DNA from: an uncultured Alphaproteobacteria bacterium
GTDB taxonomy: Bacteria; Pseudomonadota; Alphaproteobacteria; Reyranellales; Reyranellaceae
Direction: 5' to 3'
Length of the DNA stretch: 5,980 nucleotides
Assembly: GCA_903929895.1 (NCBI GenBank)
Contig: CAIYWM010000294.1
Span: forward strand, 1-5,980
Part shown: in pieces, positions 1-5,883 of the stretch
Layout: each line of letters starts with the position of its first letter
Numbering within the stretch: the first letter of the stretch is position 1
Notes under the pieces: model-generated
What the model was told of the DNA's origin: nothing
The model's input: the letters and a program-made list of their open reading frames with translations, nothing else
Database searches by the model: none
Program-made: the position numbers and the translations under genes

Positions 1-2
1 CG

Positions 3-386
3 GTTGGTGAACAGGCTCTGGCTGGTCTCGACCCTGAGATGGACGTCGGCGCAGACGAACTTGAGGTGGGAATTGCGCATCAGCGTGCCCGGCAGCAGGC
101 CCGCCTCGGTCACGATCTGGAAGCCGTTGCAGATGCCCAGAACCGGCACGCCCTGCGCGGCGCGCTTCTTCACCTCGGCCATCACCGGCGACTGAGCCGC
201 CATGGCGCCGCAGCGCAGATAGTCGCCGTAGGAGAAGCCGCCCGGCACAACGATCAGGTCGACCTTCTCGAAGTCGCCGTCGCCATGCCACACCATCTTC
301 GGCCGGCGGCCGGTCACCAGCTCGATCGCCTGCGCCACGTCGCCTTCGCGATTGGAGCCGGGGAAGACCAATACAGCTGCTTTCAT
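3..386 (-). CDS. purQ: Phosphoribosylformylglycinamidine synthase subunit PurQ (glutaminase), N-terminal 128 residues, cut by window edge
   Basis: PurQ is the class I glutamine amidotransferase subunit that supplies ammonia to PurL for conversion of FGAR to FGAM in cytoplasmic de novo purine synthesis. The reverse-strand reading from ATG 384-386 gives [16 protein letters not shown], then [16 protein letters not shown] (residues 47-61) and the nucleophile elbow GICNGFQ with the catalytic cysteine at residue 86. These are hallmark PurQ motifs. Only 128 residues are visible; the family is about 220-230 long, so the catalytic His/Glu pair lies beyond position 1. A weak purine-rich stretch (AGGGA) lies 9 bases before the ATG. 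In many alphaproteobacteria purS sits directly upstream of purQ. Here the upstream neighbour is the palindrome at 411-521 and then ahpF, so purQ probably has its own promoter or depends on readthrough. Confidence 0.96.
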   Translation of the reverse strand, partial: MKAAVLVFPGSNREGDVAQAIELVTGRRPKMVWHGDGDFEKVDLIVVPGGFSYGDYLRCGAMAAQSPVMAEVKKRAAQGVPVLGICNGFQIVTEAGLLPGTLMRNSHLKFVCADVHLRVETSQSLFTN

Positions 387-410
387 CTCCGTCCGTCCCT
401 ACCGGCAAGG

Positions 411-521
411 TCCTCACCCTGAGGAGCGCGCGCGGCGCGCGTCTCGAAGGGTCGGCAACAAAGGCGGTGCGTGTTCCCATCCTTCGAGACGCGGTCCTGC
501 GGACCGCTCCTCAGGATGAGG
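411..521. repeat. Mosaic intergenic palindrome with nested hairpins
   Basis: Two long arms face each other around a 28-base centre (452-479). The outer parts (412-427 and 506-521) are complementary over 16 bases with one mismatch. The inner parts (441-451 and 480-490) pair over 10 bases plus one G-T wobble. Between them each arm carries its own short palindrome: CGCGCG-CGG-CGCGCG-like at 427-441 on the left, and the perfect 7-bp GCGGTCC-TGC-GGACCGC at 491-507 on the right. Each arm also starts with a small hairpin, CCTCA-n3-TGAGG (412-424 and 509-521). From general knowledge, the motif CCTCATCCTGAGGAGC followed by GTCTCGAAGGATG recurs between genes in many alphaproteobacteria. Its function is not settled, and RNA stabilisation, termination or protein binding are all possible. 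It lies between the convergently read ends of ahpF and purQ, both on the minus strand. Confidence 0.85.
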
Positions 522-533
522 TCTGTGCTCGGA

Positions 534-558
534 GCCGGGCGATTCGATCTCGCCCGGC
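534..558 (-). terminator. Hairpin directly after ahpF, terminator-like without T-run
   Basis: A perfect 9-bp GC-rich stem, GCCGGGCGA (534-542) against TCGCCCGGC (550-558), has a 7-base loop and begins 9 bases after the ahpF stop codon on the minus strand. No T-tract follows it, so it is not a canonical intrinsic terminator. It may protect the 3' end or end transcription weakly, perhaps together with the adjacent palindrome. The stem is plain in the sequence; its role is inferred. Confidence 0.45.
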
Positions 559-567
559 AAGTTCTTC

Positions 568-2160
568 CTAGGCCGCCTGCTTGACCTCGACCGGCTCACT
601 CCGGATCAGGTGGTCGAACGCCGACAGCGCGGCCTTGGCGCCCTCGCCCATGGCGATGACGATCTGCTTGTAGGGCACGGTCGTCGCATCGCCGGCGGCG
701 AAGATGCCGGGGACCGAGGTCTGGCCTCTTGCGTCGATCTCGATCTCGCCGCGCGGGCTGAGTTCGATCGCGCCCTTCAGCCACTCGGTGTTGGGCACCA
801 GGCCGATCTGCACGAAGATGCCCTCGAGCTCGATCGTCTTCTGCTCGCCCGCCCCGTTGTTCGCAGTGCGAACCGTGTAGGCGAGGCCGGTCACCCGGGC
901 GCCGTCGACGTGCACCTCGGGCGACTGCGCCTAGACGATCACCGTGGCGTTGGGCAGCGAGCGGAGCCTGGCCTGCAGCACCGCGTCGGCGCGCAGCTGG
1001 CCGTCGAACTCGATCAGCGTGACGTGGCTCACCAGGCCCGCGAGGTCGATCGCCGCCTCGACGCCGGAATTGCCGCCGCCGATCACCGCCACCCGCTTGC
1101 CCTTGAACAGCGGGCCGTCGCAGTGCGGGCAGTAGGCCACGCCCTTGTTGCGATACTCGGCCTCGCCGGGGACGTTCATCTGCCGCCAGCGCGCGCCGGG
1201 CGAGAGCACGATGGTCTTGGCCTTGAGGGTGGCGCCGTTCTGCAGCTCGACCGTGGCCAGGCCGCCCGGCGTCGCTGCGGGGATCAGCCTGGTGGCGGTC
1301 TGCAGGTCCATCACGTCGACCTCGTAGTCCTTCACGTGCGCGGCCAGCTCCGCGGCCATCTTCGGGCCCTCGGTGTGGGAGACCGAGATGAAGTTCTCGA
1401 TGCCCATCGTGTCCAGCACCTGGCCGCCGAAGCGCTCGGCGGCGATGCCGGTGCGGATGCCCTTGCGCGCCGCGTAGATGGCTGCAGCGGCGCCGGCGGG
1501 GCCGCCGCCGACCACCAGCACGTCGTAGGGCTTCTTGGCCGCGATCTCCTCGGCCGCGCGTTCGCCGGCGCCGGTGTCGAGCTTGGCCAGGATCTGCTCC
1601 AGGCTCATGCGGCCCTGGCCGAACGGCAGGCTGTTCAGGAAGATCGAGGGCACGGCCATCACGCCGCGCTTCTCGACCTCGTCCTGGAACAGGGCGCCGT
1701 CGATCGCGGTGTGGCGGATGCGCGGGTTCAGCACGCTCATCAGGTTCAGCGCCTGCACCACGTCGGGGCAGTTCTGGCACGAGAGCGAGAAATAGGTCTC
1801 GAACGTGTAGTCGCCGTCGAGGCCCTTCACGCGCTCGATCGTGTCCTGCGCTTCCTTGCTCGGGTGGCCGCCGACCTGCAGCAGCGCCAGCACCAGCGAG
1901 GTGAATTCATGGCCCATCGGGATGCCGGCGAAGCGGACCGAGATGTCGGTGCCGGGCCGCACGATGGCGAAGGAAGGCTTGCGCATGTCCTCGTCGGCCT
2001 CGGCGAAGGTCACCTTGTCCGACAGGCTGGCGATCTCCTGCAGCAGCTCCTTCAGCTCGGCCGACTTGGGGCTGTCGTCGAGCGACGCCACCAGCTCGAC
2101 CGGCAAGGTCAGGCGCTCGAGATAGCCCTTCAACTGCGTCTTGAGGTTGGCGTCCAACAT
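568..2160 (-). pseudogene. ahpF: Alkyl hydroperoxide reductase subunit F, interrupted by in-frame amber codon at 931-933
   Basis: AhpF passes electrons from NADH through FAD and two disulfides to AhpC. The frame starts at ATG 2158-2160, 8 bases after TAGGAG (2169-2174), and would run 530 residues (E. coli AhpF is 521). Visible in order: tandem thioredoxin-fold N-terminal domain with SCQNCPD (Cys128, Cys131), FAD motif GGGPAG (218-223), thioredoxin-reductase-type active site YCPHCDG (Cys344, Cys347), NADH motif GGGNSG (361-366), and C-terminal [13 protein letters not shown] with Gly490-Asp491. Codon 410 is TAG (931-933). The next 120 codons remain in frame and strongly AhpF-like ([29 protein letters not shown]) up to the TAG at 568-570. 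Translation ending at 409 would lose the last FAD-binding segment and should be inactive. The undecayed downstream part means a very recent mutation, suppression, or a base-call or assembly error. It lies 70 bases after ahpC and is probably co-transcribed. Confidence 0.93.
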
Positions 2161-2196
2161 GGGAGGTACTCCTACTGAAATGTCGCGAAGCGGAGT

Positions 2197-2222
2197 GGAG
2201 GGACCTCTCGTGAGGCCCCTCC
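2197..2222 (-). other. Strong hairpin between ahpC and ahpF
   Basis: GGAGGG-ACCTC (2197-2207) pairs with GAGGC-CCCTCC (2212-2222) around the 4-base loop TCGT, giving an 11-position stem. The only imperfection is an A-C mismatch on the plus strand, which becomes a G-U wobble in the minus-strand transcript. It begins 8 bases after the ahpC stop codon. No T-run follows in the minus direction, so it is not a standard terminator. A likely role is partial termination or 3'-end protection that yields more ahpC than ahpF mRNA, in line with the usual excess of AhpC protein. The stem is seen; the role is inferred. Confidence 0.5.
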
Positions 2223-2230
2223 GCCCTTAG

Positions 2231-2800
2231 TTAGATCTTGCCGACCAGGTCGAGGCTGGGGGCGAGGGTCTTCTCGCCTTCCTTCCAGGCGGCCGGGCAG
2301 ACTTCGCCGGGATGCGAGGCGACGTACTGGGCCGCCTTGACCTTGCGCAGCAGCTCCGAGGCGTCGCGGCCGATGCCGCCAGCGGTGATCTCGACGATCT
2401 GGATCTTGCCGTCCGGGTCGACCACGAAGGTGCCGCGATCGGCCAGGCCGGCTTCCTCGATCATCACGCCGAAGTTGCGGGTGATGGTGCCGGTCGGGTC
2501 ACCGACCATGACGTACTCGATCTTCTTGATGGCTTCCGACGTGTCGTGCCACGCCTTGTGGCTGAAGTGCGTGTCGGTCGAGACGCTGTAGATCTCGACG
2601 CCCAGCTTCTTGAACTCGGCGTAGTTCGTCGCCAGATCCTCGAGCTCGGTCGGGCACACGAAGGTGAAGTCGGCCGGGTAGAAGAACACGACCGACCACT
2701 TGCCCTTGCCCTTCAGGTCGGCGTCGGTCACGTCGATGAACTTGCCCTTCTGGAAGGCAGTCGCCTTGAACGGCTTGATCTCGGTGTTGATGAGGGACAC
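2231..2800 (-). CDS. ahpC: Alkyl hydroperoxide reductase subunit C (2-Cys peroxiredoxin), GTG start
   Basis: AhpC is the cytoplasmic typical 2-Cys peroxiredoxin that reduces H2O2, organic hydroperoxides and peroxynitrite, and is normally recycled by AhpF. The 189-residue product aligns almost end to end with E. coli AhpC (187). It opens [15 protein letters not shown], has the peroxidatic motif PADFTFVCP with Pro42, Thr46 and Cys49, the conserved Arg122 ([12 protein letters not shown]), and the resolving Cys168 in [10 protein letters not shown]; it ends SLDLVGKI followed by TAA. I chose GTG 2798-2800 because AAGGAG (2809-2814) sits exactly 8 bases upstream and the homologous proteins start MSLINT at this point. 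An upstream TTG at 2828-2830 has no such support. It is divergent from oxyR, which indicates peroxide-responsive control. All catalytic residues are intact, so the peroxiredoxin itself should work even though ahpF is broken. Confidence 0.97.
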   Translation of the reverse strand: MSLINTEIKPFKATAFQKGKFIDVTDADLKGKGKWSVVFFYPADFTFVCPTELEDLATNYAEFKKLGVEIYSVSTDTHFSHKAWHDTSEAIKKIEYVMVGDPTGTITRNFGVMIEEAGLADRGTFVVDPDGKIQIVEITAGGIGRDASELLRKVKAAQYVASHPGEVCPAAWKEGEKTLAPSLDLVGKI

Positions 2801-2827
2801 GCTTGAAACTCCTTGGTTAACTCTTGG

Positions 2828-2861
2828 CAACCGTTACTTAGGGGCATTCTAAGATCGGTTG
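2828..2861. promoter_or_regulatory. Imperfect dyad in ahpC leader/promoter region
   Basis: CAACCG (2828-2833) and CGGTTG (2856-2861) are perfect inverted copies. Inside them CTTAG (2837-2841) and CTAAG (2849-2853) are inverted copies separated by 7 bases. TTAG-N7-CTAA resembles the E. coli OxyR half-operator geometry ATAG-N7-CTAT with one changed base per arm. It overlaps the proposed -10 of ahpC. It could be a second OxyR contact or a coincidental dyad. Confidence 0.35.
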
Positions 2862-2873
2862 AAACGCAAAATA
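2846..2873 (-). promoter_or_regulatory. Candidate ahpC promoter
   Basis: On the minus strand TAGAAT (2846-2851) matches the -10 consensus in five of six bases. At 16 bases spacing only a poor -35 (TATTTT, 2868-2873) is available, as is common at activator-dependent promoters. Transcription would start near 2839, leaving a leader of about 39 bases before the GTG. The inverted repeat at 2884-2902 would then be centred near -54, where LysR-type activators usually bind. This is inference from motif matching only. Confidence 0.35.
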
Positions 2874-2887
2874 CCGAATTGTTTAAT
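2859..2887 (+). promoter_or_regulatory. Near-consensus sigma-70 type promoter for oxyR
   Basis: TTGAAA (2859-2864) and TTTAAT (2882-2887) each differ from the -35 and -10 consensus at one base and are separated by exactly 17 bases. Transcription would start near 2894, only about 10-20 bases before the oxyR start codons at 2904 and 2913. The leader would therefore be very short, consistent with the lack of a clear Shine-Dalgarno sequence. Confidence 0.6.
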
Positions 2888-2902
2888 CGCTAAAAGCGAT
2901 TA
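2884..2902. promoter_or_regulatory. Inverted repeat, probable OxyR (LysR-type) operator
   Basis: TAATCGC (2884-2890) and GCGATTA (2896-2902) form a perfect 7-bp inverted repeat around TAAAA. The outermost T and A of the inner motif fit the loose T-N11-A rule for LysR-family sites. It overlaps the -10 and start region of oxyR, which suits autorepression, and lies about 54 bases upstream of the proposed ahpC start, which suits activation. In mRNA it could only partly form, because transcription would begin inside it. The repeat is seen; the binding protein is inferred from gene order. Confidence 0.5.
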
Positions 2903-2903
2903 T

Positions 2904-3797
2904 ATGCCCGGCATGAAACCTATCCCGACCCTGCGACAGCTCCGCTACCTGGTGGCGGTGGTCGATCGCTGCCACTTCGGGCAGGCGGCGGCGGCCTGCA
3001 ACGTCAGCCAGTCGACCCTGAGCGCCAGCATCCAGGAGCTGGAGGAGCTTCTAGGGGCGCCCCTGCTGGAGCGGACCAAGCGCTCGGTCGTGCCGACGGC
3101 GCTGGGGCGGAACGTGGCCGAGCGCGCGCGGGGCCTGCTGAAGGGCGCCGAGGATCTGATGGACGCGGGCCAGGCGGCGCGCGATCCGCTGTCGGGCCGG
3201 CTGCATCTCGGCGTCATCCCGACCATCAGCCCGTTCCTGCTGCCGCGCGCCATGCCGCGCCTGCGCGAGAGCTTCCCCAAACTGCAGCTCTACCTGCGCG
3301 AGGACCAGACCGCGCGGCTGCTGGAGCGGCTGGACTCGGGCGAGCTCGACGCCGTGCTGCTGGCGCTGCCCTACGCGCTGGGCGACCTCGAGGTGATGGA
3401 TCTCGGCGAGGACCGGTTCTCGATCGTCTATCCCGCGGGCCACGTCCCGGCGGCCAGCCTCGCCGACGAGAACCTGCTGCTGCTGGAGGACGGCCATTGC
3501 CTGCGCGACCAGGCGCTGGCGGCCTGCGAGCTGGAGGGCGCGCGGCGCAATGCCGGCTTCAACGGCACCAGCCTGCACACGCTGGCGCAGATGGTCGCCA
3601 ACGGGCTGGGCGTGACCCTGATGCCGCAGATGGCGCTCGACGCCGGTATCCTGCGCGGCCTCGACGTAAACGTTCGGCCGCTGGCCGGCGCCGTCCCGCA
3701 TCGCCGCATCGGCCTCGTCTGGCGGCGCTCCTCGGCACGTGCCGAAACCTTCCGCGCGTTGGGCGACGCGCTGAAGACTGAACTCACGGAGTCATGA
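2904..3797 (+). CDS. oxyR: OxyR, LysR-family hydrogen-peroxide-sensing regulator
   Basis: This is a LysR-type activator of peroxide defence genes. The N-terminal helix-turn-helix (about residues 5-65) includes TLRQLRYLVAVVDRCHFGQAA and VSQSTLSASIQELEELLG. The regulatory domain holds EDGHCLRDQALAAC, with the sensing cysteine and its partner nine residues apart, exactly as in E. coli OxyR (Cys199 and Cys208); counted from ATG 2904 they are also residues 199 and 208. This pair separates OxyR from generic LysR proteins. Length is 297 residues from ATG 2904, or 294 from ATG 2913. Neither start has a clear Shine-Dalgarno sequence, and reading from TTG 2859 would begin inside the promoter's -35. It diverges from ahpC with the inverted repeat between them and ends at TGA, 89 bases before an intrinsic terminator. 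Identity is firm; the exact start is not. Confidence 0.95.
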   Translation: MPGMKPIPTLRQLRYLVAVVDRCHFGQAAAACNVSQSTLSASIQELEELLGAPLLERTKRSVVPTALGRNVAERARGLLKGAEDLMDAGQAARDPLSGRLHLGVIPTISPFLLPRAMPRLRESFPKLQLYLREDQTARLLERLDSGELDAVLLALPYALGDLEVMDLGEDRFSIVYPAGHVPAASLADENLLLLEDGHCLRDQALAACELEGARRNAGFNGTSLHTLAQMVANGLGVTLMPQMALDAGILRGLDVNVRPLAGAVPHRRIGLVWRRSSARAETFRALGDALKTELTES

Positions 3798-3886
3798 AGA
3801 AGTGCAGACCAGCTCTGCAGGATTGAGTCGACAGGTCCCACAGGCAGCTGTGCTACTTCGAAAATGCAGAGATTAAAGGCCTGTGC

Positions 3887-3922
3887 GCCCGACCGCGGAT
3901 CTCGCGGTCGGGCTCTTTTTTT
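3887..3922 (+). terminator. Intrinsic terminator downstream of oxyR
   Basis: GCCCGACCGCG (3887-3897) pairs perfectly with CGCGGTCGGGC (3903-3913), an 11-bp stem with the 5-base loop GATCT. It is followed by TC and seven T residues (3916-3922). This is a textbook Rho-independent terminator on the plus strand. It ends the oxyR transcript about 125 bases after its stop codon and separates it from the convergent small gene at 3941. Confidence 0.93.
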
Positions 3923-3940
3923 GTCCAGGCGCTGCGTTCG

Positions 3941-4183
3941 TTACGGCTGCTGGCTCGGTCCGGGCGTGACCGGCTCCGGTTTGTGGGCCGGCGCCTGCGC
4001 CTGCTCGGGCCCGATGGTGCCGTTCATCGGATTGCCGAAATAGAGGAAGCCGCCCACCAGGACGACGGTCGCAATGGCCGCCAGCAGGATGTAGCCCGGA
4101 CGGCCATTGTCTGGCGCACGATATGGATCGGTGGGATCATAGCCCGGACGGCCCGGACCCTGGGTCGGATCGTAATTGCTCAT
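3941..4183 (-). CDS. Small single-pass membrane protein of unknown function
   Basis: I do not recognise a named family. The 80-residue product starts MSNYDPTQGPGRPGYD. It has a hydrophilic, Gly/Pro/Asp-rich N-terminus (1-29), one hydrophobic segment (about 30-50, YILLAAIATVVLVGGFLYFG), and a Pro/Gln-rich tail (about 60-80) ending PGPSQQP. The short motif GRPGY occurs twice (11-15 and 27-31). ATG 4181-4183 is chosen because the strong AAGGAGG (4189-4195) lies 5 bases upstream; a farther in-frame start would place that site inside the gene. The excess of negative over positive charge before the membrane segment makes topology hard to predict. It converges with oxyR and diverges from the gene at 4293. 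The strong ribosome site and sensible composition argue that it is real. Confidence 0.75.
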   Translation of the reverse strand: MSNYDPTQGPGRPGYDPTDPYRAPDNGRPGYILLAAIATVVLVGGFLYFGNPMNGTIGPEQAQAPAHKPEPVTPGPSQQP

Positions 4184-4292
4184 CTGGTCCTCCTTTTGCT
4201 GTGACTGCAGGACCAACGACTCCTCGCGTCGGATGGTTTCGCCGGAGGGGGGTGCCTGATACCCTGCCTTGCAAATTCCGGAGGTCTAGAAA

Positions 4293-4967
4293 ATGCCCGA
4301 TTCGCTGCCTTTTTCGGCTCCCCCCAAGGAACCGGCACTGCTCGACGAGGCGGGCGCGCGGGCGCTGGTCGCCTCCTACGCGCCGGTCAGCGTGACCGCC
4401 GCGGTCAAGGACATCGGTCGCATCGATGAACATATGGGCCGCTTCATTGCCCTGTCGCCGATCTGCCTGATCGCGACCGCCGACGCGTCGGGCAAGCAGG
4501 ACGTCACCCCGCGCGGCGATCCGCCGGGCTCGTTCAAGGTGCTCGACGAGAAGACGATCGCGCTGGCCGACCGGCCGGGCAACAACCGGCTCGATACGCT
4601 GCGCAATCTGCTGGAGAATCCCGAAGTCGCGCTGATCTTCCTGCTGCCGGGCGTCAATGAGACGGTGCGGGTCGCGGGGACCGCGCGCCTGTCGGTCGAT
4701 CCGGCGCTGCTCGACTCGATGGCGGTGCAGGGCAAGGCGCCGAAATGCGCCATCGTCATCACGGTGCGTCAGGCCTACCTGCACTGCGCCAAGGCGCTGC
4801 TGCGCTCGCGCCTGTGGTCGCCGGACTATGTCCAGCCCAAGGGCGCCTTCCCCTCGATCGCGCGCATGGTCGGCGACCAGATCGGCTTGAGCGAGGACGA
4901 GAAGAAGAAGCGCGAGGCGGTCACCGAACACGCTTACAAGGAAGGTCTATGGGCACCTATACCGTAA
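4293..4967 (+). CDS. Pyridoxamine 5'-phosphate oxidase-like FMN-binding protein
   Basis: This 224-residue cytoplasmic protein has the split-barrel flavoprotein fold typical of the pyridoxamine-phosphate-oxidase superfamily. Visible signatures are LIATADASGKQDVTPRGDPPG (59-79), the FMN-phosphate-binding stretch ADRPGNNRLDTLRNLLENP (92-110), a beta strand ending in LIFLLPG (114-120), VRVAGTARL (125-133), and a C-terminal AYLHCAKALLRSRLW (161-175). The last is characteristic of a bacterial subgroup that I recall as the DR2398/MSMEG_1061 type. Members bind FMN, but their substrates are largely unknown, and it should not be called PdxH. The start ATG follows GGAGG (4280-4284) by 8 bases. Its last 19 bases overlap the start of the desaturase gene, so the two are probably translationally coupled. 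No confident promoter was found in 4184-4292. Confidence 0.88.
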   Translation: MPDSLPFSAPPKEPALLDEAGARALVASYAPVSVTAAVKDIGRIDEHMGRFIALSPICLIATADASGKQDVTPRGDPPGSFKVLDEKTIALADRPGNNRLDTLRNLLENPEVALIFLLPGVNETVRVAGTARLSVDPALLDSMAVQGKAPKCAIVITVRQAYLHCAKALLRSRLWSPDYVQPKGAFPSIARMVGDQIGLSEDEKKKREAVTEHAYKEGLWAPIP

Positions 4968-5872
4968 CAGGCCAGCGCGCCCGCCAGATGCGGGTGGTGC
5001 CGGCGGAGGTGCTGAAGCGCCTCTATGCCCGCGACGATACCAAGGGCCTGATCCAGACCGGCGCGCACCTCGCGCTGCTGGTCCTCGGCGGCTGGCTGGT
5101 GCTCGAAACCCGCGGCACCTGGTGGGTGCTGCCGGCGCTGCTGCTGCAGGGCATCTTCGTGAATTCGCTGTTCGGCGCCATGCACGAGTCGGTGCATTAC
5201 GGCTCGTTCAAGACGCGCTGGATGGCCGACCTGCTGGCCTTCTTCTCGGGCGCGGCGATCCTGAACAATGCCGGCTTCTACCGGCACTATCATCTCGCCC
5301 ATCACCGCTACACGCAGGATCCCGACCGCGATCCCGAACTGATCACCTCAGGGACCCCGCGGACCTGGAAGAACTATCTCTTCCGCATCAGCTCGATCCC
5401 GTTCCTGATGATCCGCGTGCGCGACATCTTCCTGTTCCCCTTCGGCTTCAAGGGCGACGTGACCTACATCCACGACTCGGCCTGGCCCGAGGTGCGGCGC
5501 TGGGGCCGCTGGCTGCTCGCGCTTTATGCGGTGCTGATCGTGGGCTCGATCCTGCTCAAGACGGATGTCGTGCTCTGGGTCTGGTTCTTTCCGCTTATGG
5601 TCGGCCTGCCGTTGCTGCGGCTCTATCTCCTGACCGAGCATACGCTATGTCCCAACAGCGATGACGGCTTCGCCAACACGCGCACGACCCTGTCCAATCC
5701 GATCGTGCGCTTCCTGATGTGGAACCTGCCTTACCACGCCGAGCATCACCTGCTGCCCAACATCCCGTTCCATCACCTGCCCGAGGCGCACCGGCACCTG
5801 CGGCCGCACCTGAAATACGTCGCGAAGAGCTATACTCAGACGCACGGCGAGATCATCCGCAGCTTCGGCTGA
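4949..5872 (+). CDS. Membrane fatty-acid-desaturase-family protein (three-histidine-box di-iron enzyme)
   Basis: This is a 307-residue integral membrane protein of the FA_desaturase superfamily, whose members use a di-iron centre and O2 to desaturate or hydroxylate lipids. All three histidine boxes are present: HESVH (79-83), HYHLAHH (113-119, with HLAHH as box two), and HAEHH (263-267), plus extra histidines in the HHLPEAHRHL region (275-284). Hydrophobic segments lie at about 38-53, 57-77, 94-107, 188-204 and 206-228. The start ATG 4949-4951 follows GGAAGG (4940-4945) by a few bases. The frame is open further upstream, but that stretch is the flavoprotein gene in another frame and reads as Arg-rich noise. 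It overlaps the upstream gene by 19 bases, and the next gene begins 11 bases after its TGA. Substrate (acyl lipid, carotenoid-like or other) cannot be assigned. Confidence 0.9.
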   Translation: MGTYTVTGQRARQMRVVPAEVLKRLYARDDTKGLIQTGAHLALLVLGGWLVLETRGTWWVLPALLLQGIFVNSLFGAMHESVHYGSFKTRWMADLLAFFSGAAILNNAGFYRHYHLAHHRYTQDPDRDPELITSGTPRTWKNYLFRISSIPFLMIRVRDIFLFPFGFKGDVTYIHDSAWPEVRRWGRWLLALYAVLIVGSILLKTDVVLWVWFFPLMVGLPLLRLYLLTEHTLCPNSDDGFANTRTTLSNPIVRFLMWNLPYHAEHHLLPNIPFHHLPEAHRHLRPHLKYVAKSYTQTHGEIIRSFG

Positions 5873-5883
5873 GGGGGGCGGTC

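Noticed and set aside
39..422. A plus-strand open frame antisense to purQ
   Set aside because: purQ on the minus strand has unmistakable motifs; this frame has none.
414..599. A 61-codon open frame through the intergenic palindrome
   Set aside because: It only translates the repeat and the end of ahpF; such peptides are typical annotation artefacts of these elements.
568..915. A separate 115-residue gene starting at GTG 915
   Set aside because: It is the C-terminal part of AhpF in the same frame. No convincing ribosome site precedes the GTG, and it could not fold as an independent reductase.
931..933. Amber reassignment to pyrrolysine or another amino acid across the genome
   Set aside because: There is no supporting tRNA or enzyme in the window, this is a single internal TAG, and the same gene appears to use TAG as its true end. 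A point mutation or sequence error is simpler.
596..1780. A 394-codon open frame on the minus strand in another frame of ahpF, first considered as a frameshift partner
   Set aside because: Its product is Arg/Pro/Gly-rich noise. The AhpF motifs on both sides of the TAG are in one and the same frame, so no frameshift is needed.
610..2178. A 522-codon open frame on the plus strand, antisense to ahpF
   Set aside because: It lies over a clearly recognised gene, is rich in Arg, Ala, His, Asp and Gly with no motifs, and is explained by GC-rich third positions that remove stops from the opposite strand.
2801..2830. An N-terminal extension of AhpC from TTG 2830
   Set aside because: The ribosome site AAGGAG would then be inside the gene, and the conserved family start MSLINT matches GTG 2800.
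4184..4292. Divergent promoters between the small membrane gene and the flavoprotein gene
   Set aside because: Only weak -10-like strings (such as TGATAC near 4257) with poor -35 partners were found, too weak to annotate.
4745..4948. A 68-residue N-terminal extension of the desaturase
   Set aside because: It overlaps the flavoprotein gene in another frame and reads as random Arg/Gly-rich sequence; ATG 4949 has a ribosome site and begins the conserved protein.
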